64,000 nucleotides of DNA from JANJUO01 sp942492935 (GTDB lineage: Bacteria; Bacteroidota; Ignavibacteria; Kapaibacteriales; UBA2268), in assembly GCA_942492935.1 (NCBI GenBank), contig OW818654.1:434001-498000 (forward strand). The letters are read 5' to 3'. Under the pieces are notes generated by a model. That model did not search any database. It was not told the DNA's origin and was given only the letters and a program-made list of their open reading frames with translations. This document shows positions 10,277 through 18,860 of this stretch, one piece after another (position 1 is the stretch's first letter; each line of letters starts with the position of its first letter). The position numbers and the translations under genes were made by a program.

Positions 10277-10714
10277 ATGAAATTCAATATAAAGCTAAAT
10301 AATAATTTAAAAGAATTTTCAAAATTGTATGTTTTTTTAGAAAACGTAGCTGAAAGTTTAAAACTTGATGCAGATTTTTCGATAAAATTAAATTTGTTCT
10401 ACGAGGAACAAGTTACAAATATTATCAAATATGGCTATAATGATACCAATGAGCATATTATTGAAATTGAAATTGAATACTCGAATAATACTTTAATTTG
10501 TTCAGTAATTGATGACGGTCATTTTTTTAATCCACTTGATAATCCTGAACCTGATTTGGACGTACCAATAGAAGAACGAAAAATTGGAGGTTTGGGAATT
10601 TTGCTTATTAAAAAATTGTCAGATAATTGTTATTATGAAAGAAAAGATAATTTGAATATTTTTACAGCAGAATTTATAATTCCAACAACAGAACTCATAA
10701 ATGGTAACAACTGA
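10277..10714 (+). CDS. Anti-sigma regulatory serine kinase-like ATPase (RsbW/SpoIIAB family)
   Basis: A 145-residue GHKL-type ATPase without a HisKA domain. The N-box is seen at about 40-55 (FYEEQVTNIIKYGY), the G1 box in VIDDGHFFNP and the G2 box in GGLGILLIKKL. Such proteins phosphorylate the serine of a STAS antagonist and sequester a regulator. The antagonist gene lies directly upstream on the other strand, so the two probably form one switch driven from a shared 68-bp divergent promoter region. No Shine-Dalgarno sequence precedes the ATG. An upstream ATG at 10266 is out of frame. Confidence 0.85.
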   Translation: MKFNIKLNNNLKEFSKLYVFLENVAESLKLDADFSIKLNLFYEEQVTNIIKYGYNDTNEHIIEIEIEYSNNTLICSVIDDGHFFNPLDNPEPDLDVPIEERKIGGLGILLIKKLSDNCYYERKDNLNIFTAEFIIPTTELINGNN

Positions 10715-10764
10715 GCCATATTTTTTATAATTGAATTTCCAAGCTGCAAGTATTTGCAGTAAAT

Positions 10765-11030
10765 AATAATTAAGCGATATTGTCTTTTTTTCTTGTTGAG
10801 AGTATATTCTAAAATAATTTAATCACTACGTGATAAAAGTTTATCTATCAATAGCTTTTTACCATAATATAATCGCTATGCGATAAAATTATAATAAATG
10901 ATTTTGTCTTTTATTATCTCGTAGAGATTGAATTATGGTAACAAATCAAATCTTGAAATAAATCTTTATCTCGTAGAGATTATATTCTAAATTAGCTTTT
11001 TCCCATAATATACATTAGCTATGCGATATT
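10765..11030. repeat. Cluster of degenerate short palindromes (REP-like)
   Basis: The 416-bp gap between two plus-strand genes holds at least five small hairpins with 3-nt loops: TCAC-TAC-GTGA (about 10822), TCGC-TAT-GCGA (about 10872), ATCTC-GTA-GAGAT (about 10917 and 10968) and AGC-TAT-GCG (about 11018). They are spaced by related phrases such as TTTTGTCTTTTATTATCTC and TTACCATAATATA, so the cluster is a decayed array of a unit of about 90-100 bp rather than unique sequence. No gene is seen in it. Confidence 0.6.
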
Positions 11031-11130
11031 TTTTCGAATTATTCAATAAAAATTGATGAAATGCGTTTACTTTTTTGAAATATATATCAATATTAATTTG
11101 TATGTTTATTTAATATTATAGAGTTACGCA

Positions 11131-12222
11131 ATGAATAACAAAGCAGCTTTTCCAAGTCAATACATTCAAGGTCAAGGTACACTAAATCAATTGCCTGATT
11201 TAATTTCATTGTTTGGAAAAAATGGACTTATTTTGGCATCTAACACTGCAAAAAATAAAATCCTTCAAAAATATGGAAATCCGAAACTATCTGAAAATAT
11301 TCTGGTCGAATTATTCAATGGTGAATGTTGTGAATTGGAATTGAGCAGAATAGCTGAAATTATTCAAAATCAAAATATTGATATACTTGTTGGTATGGGT
11401 GGTGGTAAAACAATAGATACTGCAAAAATTGCAGCGGATAGAGCTGGAATTCCTGTAATTATTGTTCCAACTATTGCTTCATCAGATGCTCCTTGTAGCG
11501 GCTGTGCTGTAGTTTATTCAATTGATGGAGAATTTGAACAAGTATATTATCAAAAACGAAATCCAGCAGTTGTCCTTGTTGATGTTGATATTATTGCAGA
11601 TTCACCAACTCGATTTTTAGTATCGGGTATGGGTGATGCACTTGCAACATATTTTGAAGCAAGGTCTTGTGAACGTACACAATCGATGAATGAATGTGGT
11701 GGTTTAAGCACTATTACCGGATTAAATATAGCTAAACTCTGCTATGATACATTATTAGAGTATGGTTATGCCGCAAAAATTTCAAATGATGAGAATATAG
11801 TTACACCTGCTTTGAATAATATCATTGAAGCTAATATTTTGATGAGTGGCATTGGATTTGAAAGTAGTGGCTTAGCAGCGGCTCATGCTATTCATAATGG
11901 ATTGACAGCTCTTGAAGAAACACACTCATTTTACCACGGTGAAAAAGTTGCATTTGGGGTTTTAGCTGGACTTCATTTAACTGCCGCAACTACTGATGAA
12001 ATTGAAACTGTATATGCATTCTGTGAAAAGGTAGGTTTACCAACTACCTTAGCCGATATTGGAATAGCAAGTATAGATAAAATCAAACTAAAGAAAGTTG
12101 CGGAAAAATCTTGTGAGCCAAATCAATCTATACACCACGAAGCAGATGAGATGAATCCTGAAAAGGTATTAAATGCAATAATTATGGCTGATGCTTATGG
12201 TAGAAATAGAAAAAAAATATGA
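11131..12222 (+). CDS. gldA: Glycerol dehydrogenase-like iron/zinc alcohol dehydrogenase
   Basis: A 363-residue NAD-dependent polyol dehydrogenase of the type III (iron-containing) alcohol dehydrogenase family, closest by eye to GldA, which oxidises glycerol to dihydroxyacetone. The NAD-binding GMGGGKTIDTAK segment is at about 88-99. The metal ligands fall where expected: Asp169 (GMGDAL), His252 (AAHAIHNG) and His269 (FYHGEK). Length and the SSDAPCSG segment match GldA. It is monocistronic by context, after the palindrome cluster. The substrate could differ within the family (for example glycerol-1-phosphate or other polyols). Confidence 0.85.
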   Translation: MNNKAAFPSQYIQGQGTLNQLPDLISLFGKNGLILASNTAKNKILQKYGNPKLSENILVELFNGECCELELSRIAEIIQNQNIDILVGMGGGKTIDTAKIAADRAGIPVIIVPTIASSDAPCSGCAVVYSIDGEFEQVYYQKRNPAVVLVDVDIIADSPTRFLVSGMGDALATYFEARSCERTQSMNECGGLSTITGLNIAKLCYDTLLEYGYAAKISNDENIVTPALNNIIEANILMSGIGFESSGLAAAHAIHNGLTALEETHSFYHGEKVAFGVLAGLHLTAATTDEIETVYAFCEKVGLPTTLADIGIASIDKIKLKKVAEKSCEPNQSIHHEADEMNPEKVLNAIIMADAYGRNRKKI

Positions 12223-12667
12223 TAGTCAGATATTGACATAATGCAAAAAAAGACTATTGCAATAAATTTGAAATGAATGTCTGCTCTACTAAGTTAATTA
12301 AATTCAAGTAGTTCAGACATTATGGCTTAATAAAATAAATTGAAATTGGACTATAAAAAAGTTAGAAAATTTTTGTTAAAGAATGTTTAATGATTCATTA
12401 CTCATTGTCTTATTAAATAGTAAAATTATACTAACTTATGCACTGACAATCCCGCACCCTTCTTGTTATCACCAATAAATATATTAGTTTAACCTGTTGA
12501 ATATTTTTATTATATATTTGTAATCACTATCTATGCATCCATTCAATCCTCCTGAGAATTCAATAATTAATTTTTTAATAAAATTGGTGTTAGAAACAAA
12601 TCATAAACTCATCTTCGATATTTTATTATAGCTTATCATTTACCCAATGTTGAATTTTATTGAACAG
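12223..12667. other. Intergenic stretch with no recognised feature
   Basis: About 445 bp of AT-rich sequence between the convergent glycerol dehydrogenase and DUF1697 genes. No coding frame, clear terminator hairpin or repeat shared with the rest of the window was seen. Confidence 0.5.
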
Positions 12668-13210
12668 CTATGGTTTTAGCAATAATTTGATTTGGATTAC
12701 TGTTTTCCAATTTCTTGTTGTGGCAATAACTTTTAACTTATTCTCAAAAAAGCTATTGGTTAACTTTGAATTACTGTAATCTTTTGGACAATAAAGATAA
12801 ATAGCTTGATTGTCAATCAGAAATTCGTCAGGAGCAAATTCAAAATCTTTAATCTTAATGATGAGTTCTGGCTCTGGTACATTTCCTAAAAATGTTATAT
12901 GAAAATGGGTATTGTCCTTTGATTTGTCGAAATTAAATGGATTATTTACAATAATTTTATCAAGTTCAACATCATCAATTATTATGACTGGTACATCATA
13001 GTTGAAAGATTCTTTAATAGCTTTAGCAATTCTATTTGCTAAAATCTGTTTATCTTCATTTTTATATTGAAATACTACATTCCCACTTTGTATATAGTGC
13101 CTTACATTTTGAAATCCAAGTTCAGAATACAGACTTTTCAACGCGTCCATCTTAATTACTCTATGACCGCTTACATTTATTCCTCTTAATATAGATATGT
13201 ATGTCTTCAT
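12668..13210 (-). CDS. DUF1697 family protein
   Basis: A 180-residue cytoplasmic protein. The N-terminal segment LRGINVSGHRVIKMDALK and the following IQSGNVVF are diagnostic of DUF1697, a widespread small family of unknown biochemical role with a ferredoxin-like fold. Full length for the family; no signal peptide or membrane segment. It lies next to an insertion element but looks intact. Confidence 0.88.
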   Translation of the reverse strand: MKTYISILRGINVSGHRVIKMDALKSLYSELGFQNVRHYIQSGNVVFQYKNEDKQILANRIAKAIKESFNYDVPVIIIDDVELDKIIVNNPFNFDKSKDNTHFHITFLGNVPEPELIIKIKDFEFAPDEFLIDNQAIYLYCPKDYSNSKLTNSFFENKLKVIATTRNWKTVIQIKLLLKP

Positions 13211-13408
13211 TGTTTTGTATTATCCAAATTTTAAATTAAAGTTATCCATTGCCAAATAAATTAAATACAAAAAAACAGAATACAAATTTGTTGGAGAAAT
13301 AAACTACTCCCCATTCTTCAGACCACAAAATTAGTAAATTAATTAATTAAAATTGTGATTTATTTTTTATTTCTCAAGGTTAAACACAAAAAAATCGGCA
13401 AGATTTTT

Positions 13409-14281
13409 TTAGAGTTTAACCATCGGCTCGAAATTTTTTTTCGATTTTTTCGGAATTATCGGTTTGGCTTTTACTTGACCACTATAAACTTCCCAGGGAG
13501 TATTATAATCCAATGATTGATGTAGTCGTTCATGATTATAAAAATTTATGTAATTTTCTATGGCTTTGTATAAATCCAATCCATCTTCTATTACACTCAA
13601 ATATAAACACTCATATTTGAATGTTCGCCAAAATCTTTCTATGTAGATATTGTCTAATGCTTGACCAACACTATCCATGCTAATTGCTATTTCTGCGTCT
13701 TTTAATATAGATGTATGTTCCTTGCTTGTATATTGACTGCCTTGATCTGTATTGAAAATCAATGGCTTACCGAATTCCAAAGCATTTTTAAGGGTATCTA
13801 TACTTACAGATTTATCCAAGGAATTTGATAAACTCCATGATATTATGTATCGACTATACCAATCTATTACAGCACTTAAATACATTTTGCCAATACCTAT
13901 TTTTATGTAAGTTATATCTGTACTCCATACATCATTAACATTCACTATCTCCTTATCTTTCAATAGGTAAGGATATACTTCATGCGATTTGTCTCTTTGA
14001 CTCAAATTTGGTTTTCTATATATTGCATGTAATCCTATTTCTCGTAATAATCGCCTGGTTCTCTTTGGATTTATTTCAAGTTTTTGTTTCTTTCGTAATT
14101 CAATTGTCATCTTTTTTACCCCATAATATGGAGTCAATTCATATTGTTTCTTCAGTAAGCCCTTGATTTCTATATTATCTTCTGATTCCTCTTTGGGAGA
14201 ATAATAATACATTGAACGACTTATATTTAACAACTCGCATTGCTTGCGTATGCTTAATTTTTTATTTTGAACTTCTATCAT
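13409..14281 (-). CDS. IS3-family transposase OrfB (DDE integrase domain)
   Basis: A 290-residue catalytic subunit. An HTH_21-like N-terminal part (PYYGVKKMT) precedes the rve integrase core with the DDE triad Asp122 (WSTDITY), Asp179 (FNTDQGSQY) and Glu215 (ERFWRTFK); the D(35)E spacing is typical of IS3. It is probably made mainly as an OrfAB fusion by a -1 frameshift at the A9 run near the end of orfA: the orfB frame is open back through that run. It appears intact. Confidence 0.93.
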   Translation of the reverse strand: MIEVQNKKLSIRKQCELLNISRSMYYYSPKEESEDNIEIKGLLKKQYELTPYYGVKKMTIELRKKQKLEINPKRTRRLLREIGLHAIYRKPNLSQRDKSHEVYPYLLKDKEIVNVNDVWSTDITYIKIGIGKMYLSAVIDWYSRYIISWSLSNSLDKSVSIDTLKNALEFGKPLIFNTDQGSQYTSKEHTSILKDAEIAISMDSVGQALDNIYIERFWRTFKYECLYLSVIEDGLDLYKAIENYINFYNHERLHQSLDYNTPWEVYSGQVKAKPIIPKKSKKNFEPMVKL

Positions 14282-14297
14282 TTTTATTCGTTCCTTC

Positions 14298-14585
14298 TTA
14301 GAATAATGCTTTAGATTTTTTTTTCAACCAGTCCAATTCTACTTGCAATTGACCGATTTGCTGATATAAAAGTGATTCTTTGTCCTCTTTTTCCTTTGGA
14401 TTTTTACGACCATCGGTAAATACTGAAGCCATATTTTCGACCAATTGTGCTTTCCATGAGGTTACCTGATTTATATGAACCTGGTATTCGGAAGCAATTT
14501 CGCTTAATGATTTGCGTTCTTTTAGTGCCTCTAAAGCCACTTTCGATTTGAATTCAGAACTATGTGTTCTGCGTTGCTGTTTCAT
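14298..14585 (-). CDS. IS3-family transposase OrfA (HTH DNA-binding protein)
   Basis: A 95-residue basic protein with the IS3 helix-turn-helix (SSEFKSKVALEALK...LSEIASEYQVHINQVTSWK) and a C-terminal leucine-zipper-like helix (QIGQLQVELDWLKKKSK). It binds the IS ends. The frame ends 16 bp before the orfB ATG. A run of nine A residues in the Leu-Lys-Lys-Lys-Ser codons, eight codons before the stop, is a typical -1 slippage site. Slipping there joins it without interruption to orfB. Confidence 0.9.
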   Translation of the reverse strand: MKQQRRTHSSEFKSKVALEALKERKSLSEIASEYQVHINQVTSWKAQLVENMASVFTDGRKNPKEKEDKESLLYQQIGQLQVELDWLKKKSKALF

Positions 14586-14675
14586 TTCTTTACTCCTTTT
14601 TTTATTACAAATCTAAGGTTTTTTCACCTTATTCACTGGTACTTTTTTGGGGGAGTATTATACAATACTCAAACA

Positions 14676-15695
14676 TCAATTTTTTAATAACTGGTCTCCC
14701 TTTAAAATATCTAAATCATGCTCAAATAATTCAGATAATTTATAAAGGTTGGTCCCATTTGAAAAACTTTTTAATGGAGTAGAAATACTAATATACTTTT
14801 GTAAAACTATAGGTTGTTTGTCAATATCTTCTGCTTTATTTGGAATATAAAAATACTCTTGCAATGAATTCCAATCTTTATCCCTGATTGTTACAATTTT
14901 GTCAAGGTAAAAGCTAACCCAAAATTGCCCAATTTTTGAATTTGATTCTTCTTGTTGTAATTTATTTTCTGTAATTTCAACATAAGTTTTATCAAGCTCA
15001 AAGCCAATGTAATTTCTACCTAATCTTTTGGCTGCTAATGCTGTAGTACCAGTTCCATTAAAAGGGTCTAAAACAATATCATTTTCGTCTGTTGTCATTA
15101 AAATAAGACGTTCTAATAAATGTAGTGGTAATTGACATGGATGGTCATCACGATATTTATTATGTTTCATTCTATGGATATCAGTCCATACGTCAGAAAC
15201 TAAAGGTCCAAATGGATGCAATAATCCTTTTTTCCCACCATAATCTTTTGCTAAAAATGTAGATTTCCTTTCTCGTTTGTGGGGATAACGAATTTCATAA
15301 AATTTTAATTCTTTTGTATTTTTTGCATAAAACAAAATTCCATAATGGGCTGGTTGAAGAGTTTTACCCATAGGTGCAGTTGGTGCGTCCCAACTTATCC
15401 AATGTTTGAAATCTGCCATCGTATTTAAATGAGTCGCATAATAAGTTAACCATTTGGGTATATTGTGTACGAAAATTGAACCCGTTGGTTTTGTTACTCT
15501 AACCATTTCAGAAATCCATTTTTCACACCATTCAATATATTCTTTTATTTGTAAACTATCTTTATATGATTTATAACCCTTTTTCAAATTGAATGGAGGG
15601 TCAGCGAATGTCATATCTATTGAATTGTCTGGTATATTTTTAAATAACTCCAAACAATCTCCTTGTATAATTTTATTTATATAGTTTTCAATCAT
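14676..15695 (-). CDS. DNA adenine/cytosine-N4 methyltransferase of a type II R-M system
   Basis: A 339-residue amino-methyltransferase (N6_N4_Mtase family). The catalytic motif IV DPPF (about residue 32) comes before the AdoMet-binding motif I DPFNGTGTT (about 205), which is the beta-class order. A C-terminal extension of about 100 residues may hold target recognition. It overlaps the upstream endonuclease gene by 4 bp (ATGA), so the two are co-translated. It should protect the host site by methylation. The recognition sequence cannot be read from the sequence. The 3' end is only 19 bp from an insertion element, but no truncation is evident. Confidence 0.9.
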   Translation of the reverse strand: MIENYINKIIQGDCLELFKNIPDNSIDMTFADPPFNLKKGYKSYKDSLQIKEYIEWCEKWISEMVRVTKPTGSIFVHNIPKWLTYYATHLNTMADFKHWISWDAPTAPMGKTLQPAHYGILFYAKNTKELKFYEIRYPHKRERKSTFLAKDYGGKKGLLHPFGPLVSDVWTDIHRMKHNKYRDDHPCQLPLHLLERLILMTTDENDIVLDPFNGTGTTALAAKRLGRNYIGFELDKTYVEITENKLQQEESNSKIGQFWVSFYLDKIVTIRDKDWNSLQEYFYIPNKAEDIDKQPIVLQKYISISTPLKSFSNGTNLYKLSELFEHDLDILKGDQLLKN

Positions 15696-16675
15696 TTTAT
15701 ATGTTTTTTTAGTGTTTCCTTAAATCTATCTATCTCATCTTTGTGAAATGTGAAAACATCATCATAAGCAGTTACCATTCGCATTAAATCTCCTTTTCGA
15801 ACATACCAGCCAATTCCATCTACAAAACCAATAAATATTGCTTTTGGATAATATCTTGTTATTAAGTTTTTTATGCTTCCTTCGGTTTTTGATTTATCTC
15901 CTTGACCTGAAGAAGTTGTTACAAGAAATGAACTTTCAATTATAATTTTGGGATTTTCTTTTGAAGGTATGATAAAATCCATTGTTCTTTTTGTAACTTT
16001 TTCTTTAGCAAAAAGTTCATCTAAATCTCCTTTTTCATAAGAAATTTTTAATTCATTTAAAATGTTTGCAATGTAATATTCTGGATTATTCTCAGATTGT
16101 CCAGAATATGAACCTTTTTCTTTGTATCTTACAAGTGTGTCTATCAATGCTGGAATTTCAAATTTGAGTTTTGAAATGCTCAATTTTTTGATTTCAAAAA
16201 GAGGTAAAGTTTGAGCTAAAAATGGAATAGTTGAACCCTCAAAAAACAAATTCACAATGCCTTTTCGAAAAAAAATATTATCTTTAATAAGTTTAGTTAT
16301 TTTGCTATCGCCCCATTCTGAGATTTCTTCAATTTCCTGTTTTTCTGTCCATTCATCTCTAAACAATAATTTAGAAAGTTCTATGTTGTCAGCAACCCTG
16401 ACAACTGTAATTAATCGTTTTAAACTTTCATTTGCAAACCCTGTTAGAGCAAGTAAGGCTCTTAATCCATTTTCTTTCTCTTCCAACAAATTTTCAAAAT
16501 GCTCTTTTTTAAGTCCTTGTGTTTCAATTTTGTTCTTTAAAACTAATAAGGTATCATTTAGGGAATTGATATAACTTTCATACTTTTCCTGAAATTCAGG
16601 GTTGTAGAAATAAAAAGTATTTTTCTCAATTACAGTTTTAAATTTATCTTGATTTATATTTTCTATTTTTTTCAC
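15692..16675 (-). CDS. Type II restriction endonuclease (PD-(D/E)XK-like), partner of the methyltransferase
   Basis: A 327-residue protein. A helical N-terminal half is followed by a region that looks like a PD-(D/E)XK core: Asp233 (MDFIIPSKE) and Glu247 (IIIESSF), with Ser in place of the usual Lys at the third position. Then come TTSSGQGDKSK and FIGFVDGIGWYVRKGD, phrases seen in DpnII/BstYI-like enzymes. It is first in a two-gene operon with the methyltransferase (4-bp overlap). The pairing and the fold support a restriction role; the exact subfamily and the cut site are inferred or unknown. Confidence 0.75.
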   Translation of the reverse strand: MKKIENINQDKFKTVIEKNTFYFYNPEFQEKYESYINSLNDTLLVLKNKIETQGLKKEHFENLLEEKENGLRALLALTGFANESLKRLITVVRVADNIELSKLLFRDEWTEKQEIEEISEWGDSKITKLIKDNIFFRKGIVNLFFEGSTIPFLAQTLPLFEIKKLSISKLKFEIPALIDTLVRYKEKGSYSGQSENNPEYYIANILNELKISYEKGDLDELFAKEKVTKRTMDFIIPSKENPKIIIESSFLVTTSSGQGDKSKTEGSIKNLITRYYPKAIFIGFVDGIGWYVRKGDLMRMVTAYDDVFTFHKDEIDRFKETLKKHIK

Positions 16676-17008
16676 TATCTTAATAATTTAATTGTTAAAT
16701 AAAACTTACAATTTGAACTATTTATATGTTTTTTTAATAATTGAACCCAAACAATTATTACTCACAAACTTCTAAATTTAAATACTAATCTACAAAAATA
16801 ACATTTTATTATAATACGCACAAAAAAAATATTGAATAATTTATGTTTAAGAAATATTGATTAGTTTGTATTGAAAAAAATAGACAAACTAACAAAAAAA
16901 TCTTCTCATTTTTCACTTCTTCTTTTTTCTTAAATTAAAACAAGTTAATTTAGTGTTCTTAGGAATTACAGAATTTCAAATTGATTTTTATTATTAGGTT
17001 AAAAGAAA
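16676..17008. other. Divergent intergenic region with a 9-bp inverted repeat
   Basis: This 333-bp AT-rich gap between the divergent endonuclease and aldehyde dehydrogenase genes should hold both promoters. It contains a perfect inverted repeat TTAGTTTGT (16861-16869) / ACAAACTAA (16884-16892) with a 14-nt spacer, which could be an operator. No gene is seen. Confidence 0.4.
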
Positions 17009-18490
17009 ATGGAAAAATTTAAAAATTACATCAACGGTCAATGGGTTGAACCAAAATCTGGAAAATATTTTCAAAATATTTCGCCAGCAAATAACGAAGA
17101 TATTATCGGTGAATTTCCTGAATCGGGTCAGGAAGATGTTAACGATGCTGTAGCCGCTGCAAAAGCCGCATATAAAAAATGGAAAATGATTCCTGCACCA
17201 AAACGTGGCGATATGCTTCGTATTGCAGGCGATATTTTTACTCGCCGCAAAAAAGAACTTGGCAGAATTATGACACGTGAAATGGGCAAGCCAACTTTTG
17301 AAACAGAAGGCGATGTTCAAGAAGCAATCGATACTGCATATTACTCAGCTGCTGAAACTCGTAGATTGTTTGGTCATACTGCTCCATCTGAATTGATGAA
17401 CAAGATGAATCTTTCATTTAGAGTTCCAATCGGAGTTTGCGGTATTATTACTGCTTGGAATTTCCCAGTTGCTGTACCATCATGGAAAATTCTTCCAGCA
17501 TTAGCCGCTGGAAATACTGTTGTTTATAAGCCATCAAAAGAATCACCACATTCAGGTGTTATTTTTGCTGAAATTCTAGAAGAAGCTGGTATTCCTGCTG
17601 GTGTTTTCAACGTTGTTCTTGGTAAAGGTTCAATGGGTAATATGATTGTTGAGCATCCTGATGTAAATCTAATTGGATTTACTGGTTCAACTGATATTGG
17701 AACTAAAATTGGTGAAATTTGTGGAAAAACAAACAAAAAATGCTCTCTTGAAATGGGTGGCAAAAATGCTCAAATCGTGTTGAATGATGCAAATCTTGAA
17801 TTAGCAATCGAAGGAGCACTTTGGGGAGCTTTTGGCACAACTGGACAAAGATGTACCGCAACTTCACGTGTGATTGTTGAAGCAGGCATTTACGATGAAT
17901 TCATCTCTGTTCTTGCAGAAAAAGCAAAAGCATTGAAACTTGGCGATGGATTGTTGCCTGAAACACAAGTTGGTCCTGTTATTCATCATACTTCATTGAA
18001 AAATTGCGAAAATTATACCAAAATCGCTCTTGACGAAGGTGCAAGATTAATCTGTGGTGGCAAACGTGCCACTGATGGCGACTTGATTAAGGGTTCATTC
18101 TTTGAGCCAACAATCGTTGCCGATGTAACTGAAAATATGCGTATTTTCCAAGAAGAAGTATTTGGACCAATTCTCGCCGTTGCAAAAGCAAATGATTTCG
18201 ACCATGCAATCGCTTTGCAAAATAATTGCGATTTTGGTTTATCATCTTCAATCTACACAAGAGATGTAAATAAATCATTCAAAGCAATTCGCGACATCGA
18301 AGCAGGTATCACTTATATCAATGCTCCAACAATCGGTGCCGAAGCTCATATGCCATTTGGTGGAGTGAAAGGTACAGGAAATGGACATCGCGAGGGTGGC
18401 TGGACAGTATTTGATATATTCACAGAATGGAAAACAGTCTATATTGATTATTCAGATGCGTTGCAAAGAGCACAAATAGACAATTATTAA
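17009..18490 (+). CDS. NAD(P)-dependent aldehyde dehydrogenase
   Basis: A 493-residue full-length ALDH that oxidises an aldehyde to the acid. The segments [22 protein letters not shown], the general base Glu248 (LEMGGKN) and the nucleophile Cys282 (GQRCTAT) are all present, and the C-terminal [17 protein letters not shown] region is intact. The sequence resembles semialdehyde-type members (2-oxoglutarate semialdehyde or aminoadipate semialdehyde), but the substrate cannot be fixed by eye. Base composition is visibly richer in G+C than its neighbours, as expected for a highly expressed gene. Its last 20 codons are duplicated 3.9 kb downstream. Confidence 0.92.
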   Translation: MEKFKNYINGQWVEPKSGKYFQNISPANNEDIIGEFPESGQEDVNDAVAAAKAAYKKWKMIPAPKRGDMLRIAGDIFTRRKKELGRIMTREMGKPTFETEGDVQEAIDTAYYSAAETRRLFGHTAPSELMNKMNLSFRVPIGVCGIITAWNFPVAVPSWKILPALAAGNTVVYKPSKESPHSGVIFAEILEEAGIPAGVFNVVLGKGSMGNMIVEHPDVNLIGFTGSTDIGTKIGEICGKTNKKCSLEMGGKNAQIVLNDANLELAIEGALWGAFGTTGQRCTATSRVIVEAGIYDEFISVLAEKAKALKLGDGLLPETQVGPVIHHTSLKNCENYTKIALDEGARLICGGKRATDGDLIKGSFFEPTIVADVTENMRIFQEEVFGPILAVAKANDFDHAIALQNNCDFGLSSSIYTRDVNKSFKAIRDIEAGITYINAPTIGAEAHMPFGGVKGTGNGHREGGWTVFDIFTEWKTVYIDYSDALQRAQIDNY

Positions 18491-18510
18491 TATCTAATTT
18501 CCTATAAAAC

Positions 18511-18545
18511 AAAAGCCCTTTCTTATATTTGGAGAAAGGGCTTTT
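18511..18545 (+). terminator. Strong intrinsic terminator of the aldehyde dehydrogenase gene
   Basis: A 13-bp perfect stem (AAAAGCCCTTTCT / AGAAAGGGCTTTT, 18511-18523 with 18533-18545) with a 9-nt loop lies 20 nt after the stop codon and ends in a T run. Confidence 0.88.
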
Positions 18546-18860
18546 CTGAAAATAATGATATTAATTATTGTAAATATATTCAATATAACATTGGGGTAAA
18601 ATAACTTCTTGATAATTCAAATAGCATTATTTCCTAAATAGTCTCTGAAAGAAAACCCTCAAGTATTTCAAAATGGCAGAAAAAATAGGTTGGGATTTTT
18701 GAAATTTATTGAACAGATAATTATACTTATGTAGTTATTATTGTTTATAATAGAAAATCCAGTGAGATTTTAGAAAAAATGATGGCTTTGTAAAGAGATA
18801 AGGAGGGTTGGGACATAGTAATCCCTTGTATTATATATATTTACATATATTTATTGTGAT
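18546..18860. other. Intergenic stretch, no recognised feature
   Basis: About 315 bp between the dehydrogenase terminator and the 3' end of the minus-strand transposase. It would contain one end of the insertion element, but no convincing inverted repeat was found when compared with 20331-20600. Confidence 0.4.

Larger units (their letters stand above)
13305..14657 (-). mobile_element. IS3-family insertion sequence (orfA + orfB)
   Basis: The two transposase frames (orfA 14298-14585, orfB 13409-14281) are bracketed by short related ends: TACTCCCC at 13305-13312 and its inverse GGGGAGTA at 14650-14657. Total length of about 1.35 kb suits the family. The matching ends are short and no clear target duplication was found, so the outer limits are approximate. 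The right end lies 19 bp from the stop codon of the neighbouring DNA methyltransferase. Confidence 0.7.

Noticed and set aside
14564..14782. Plus-strand frame overlapping the IS3 end and the methyltransferase 3' end
   Set aside because: It crosses the insertion-element boundary and is antisense to two clear genes.
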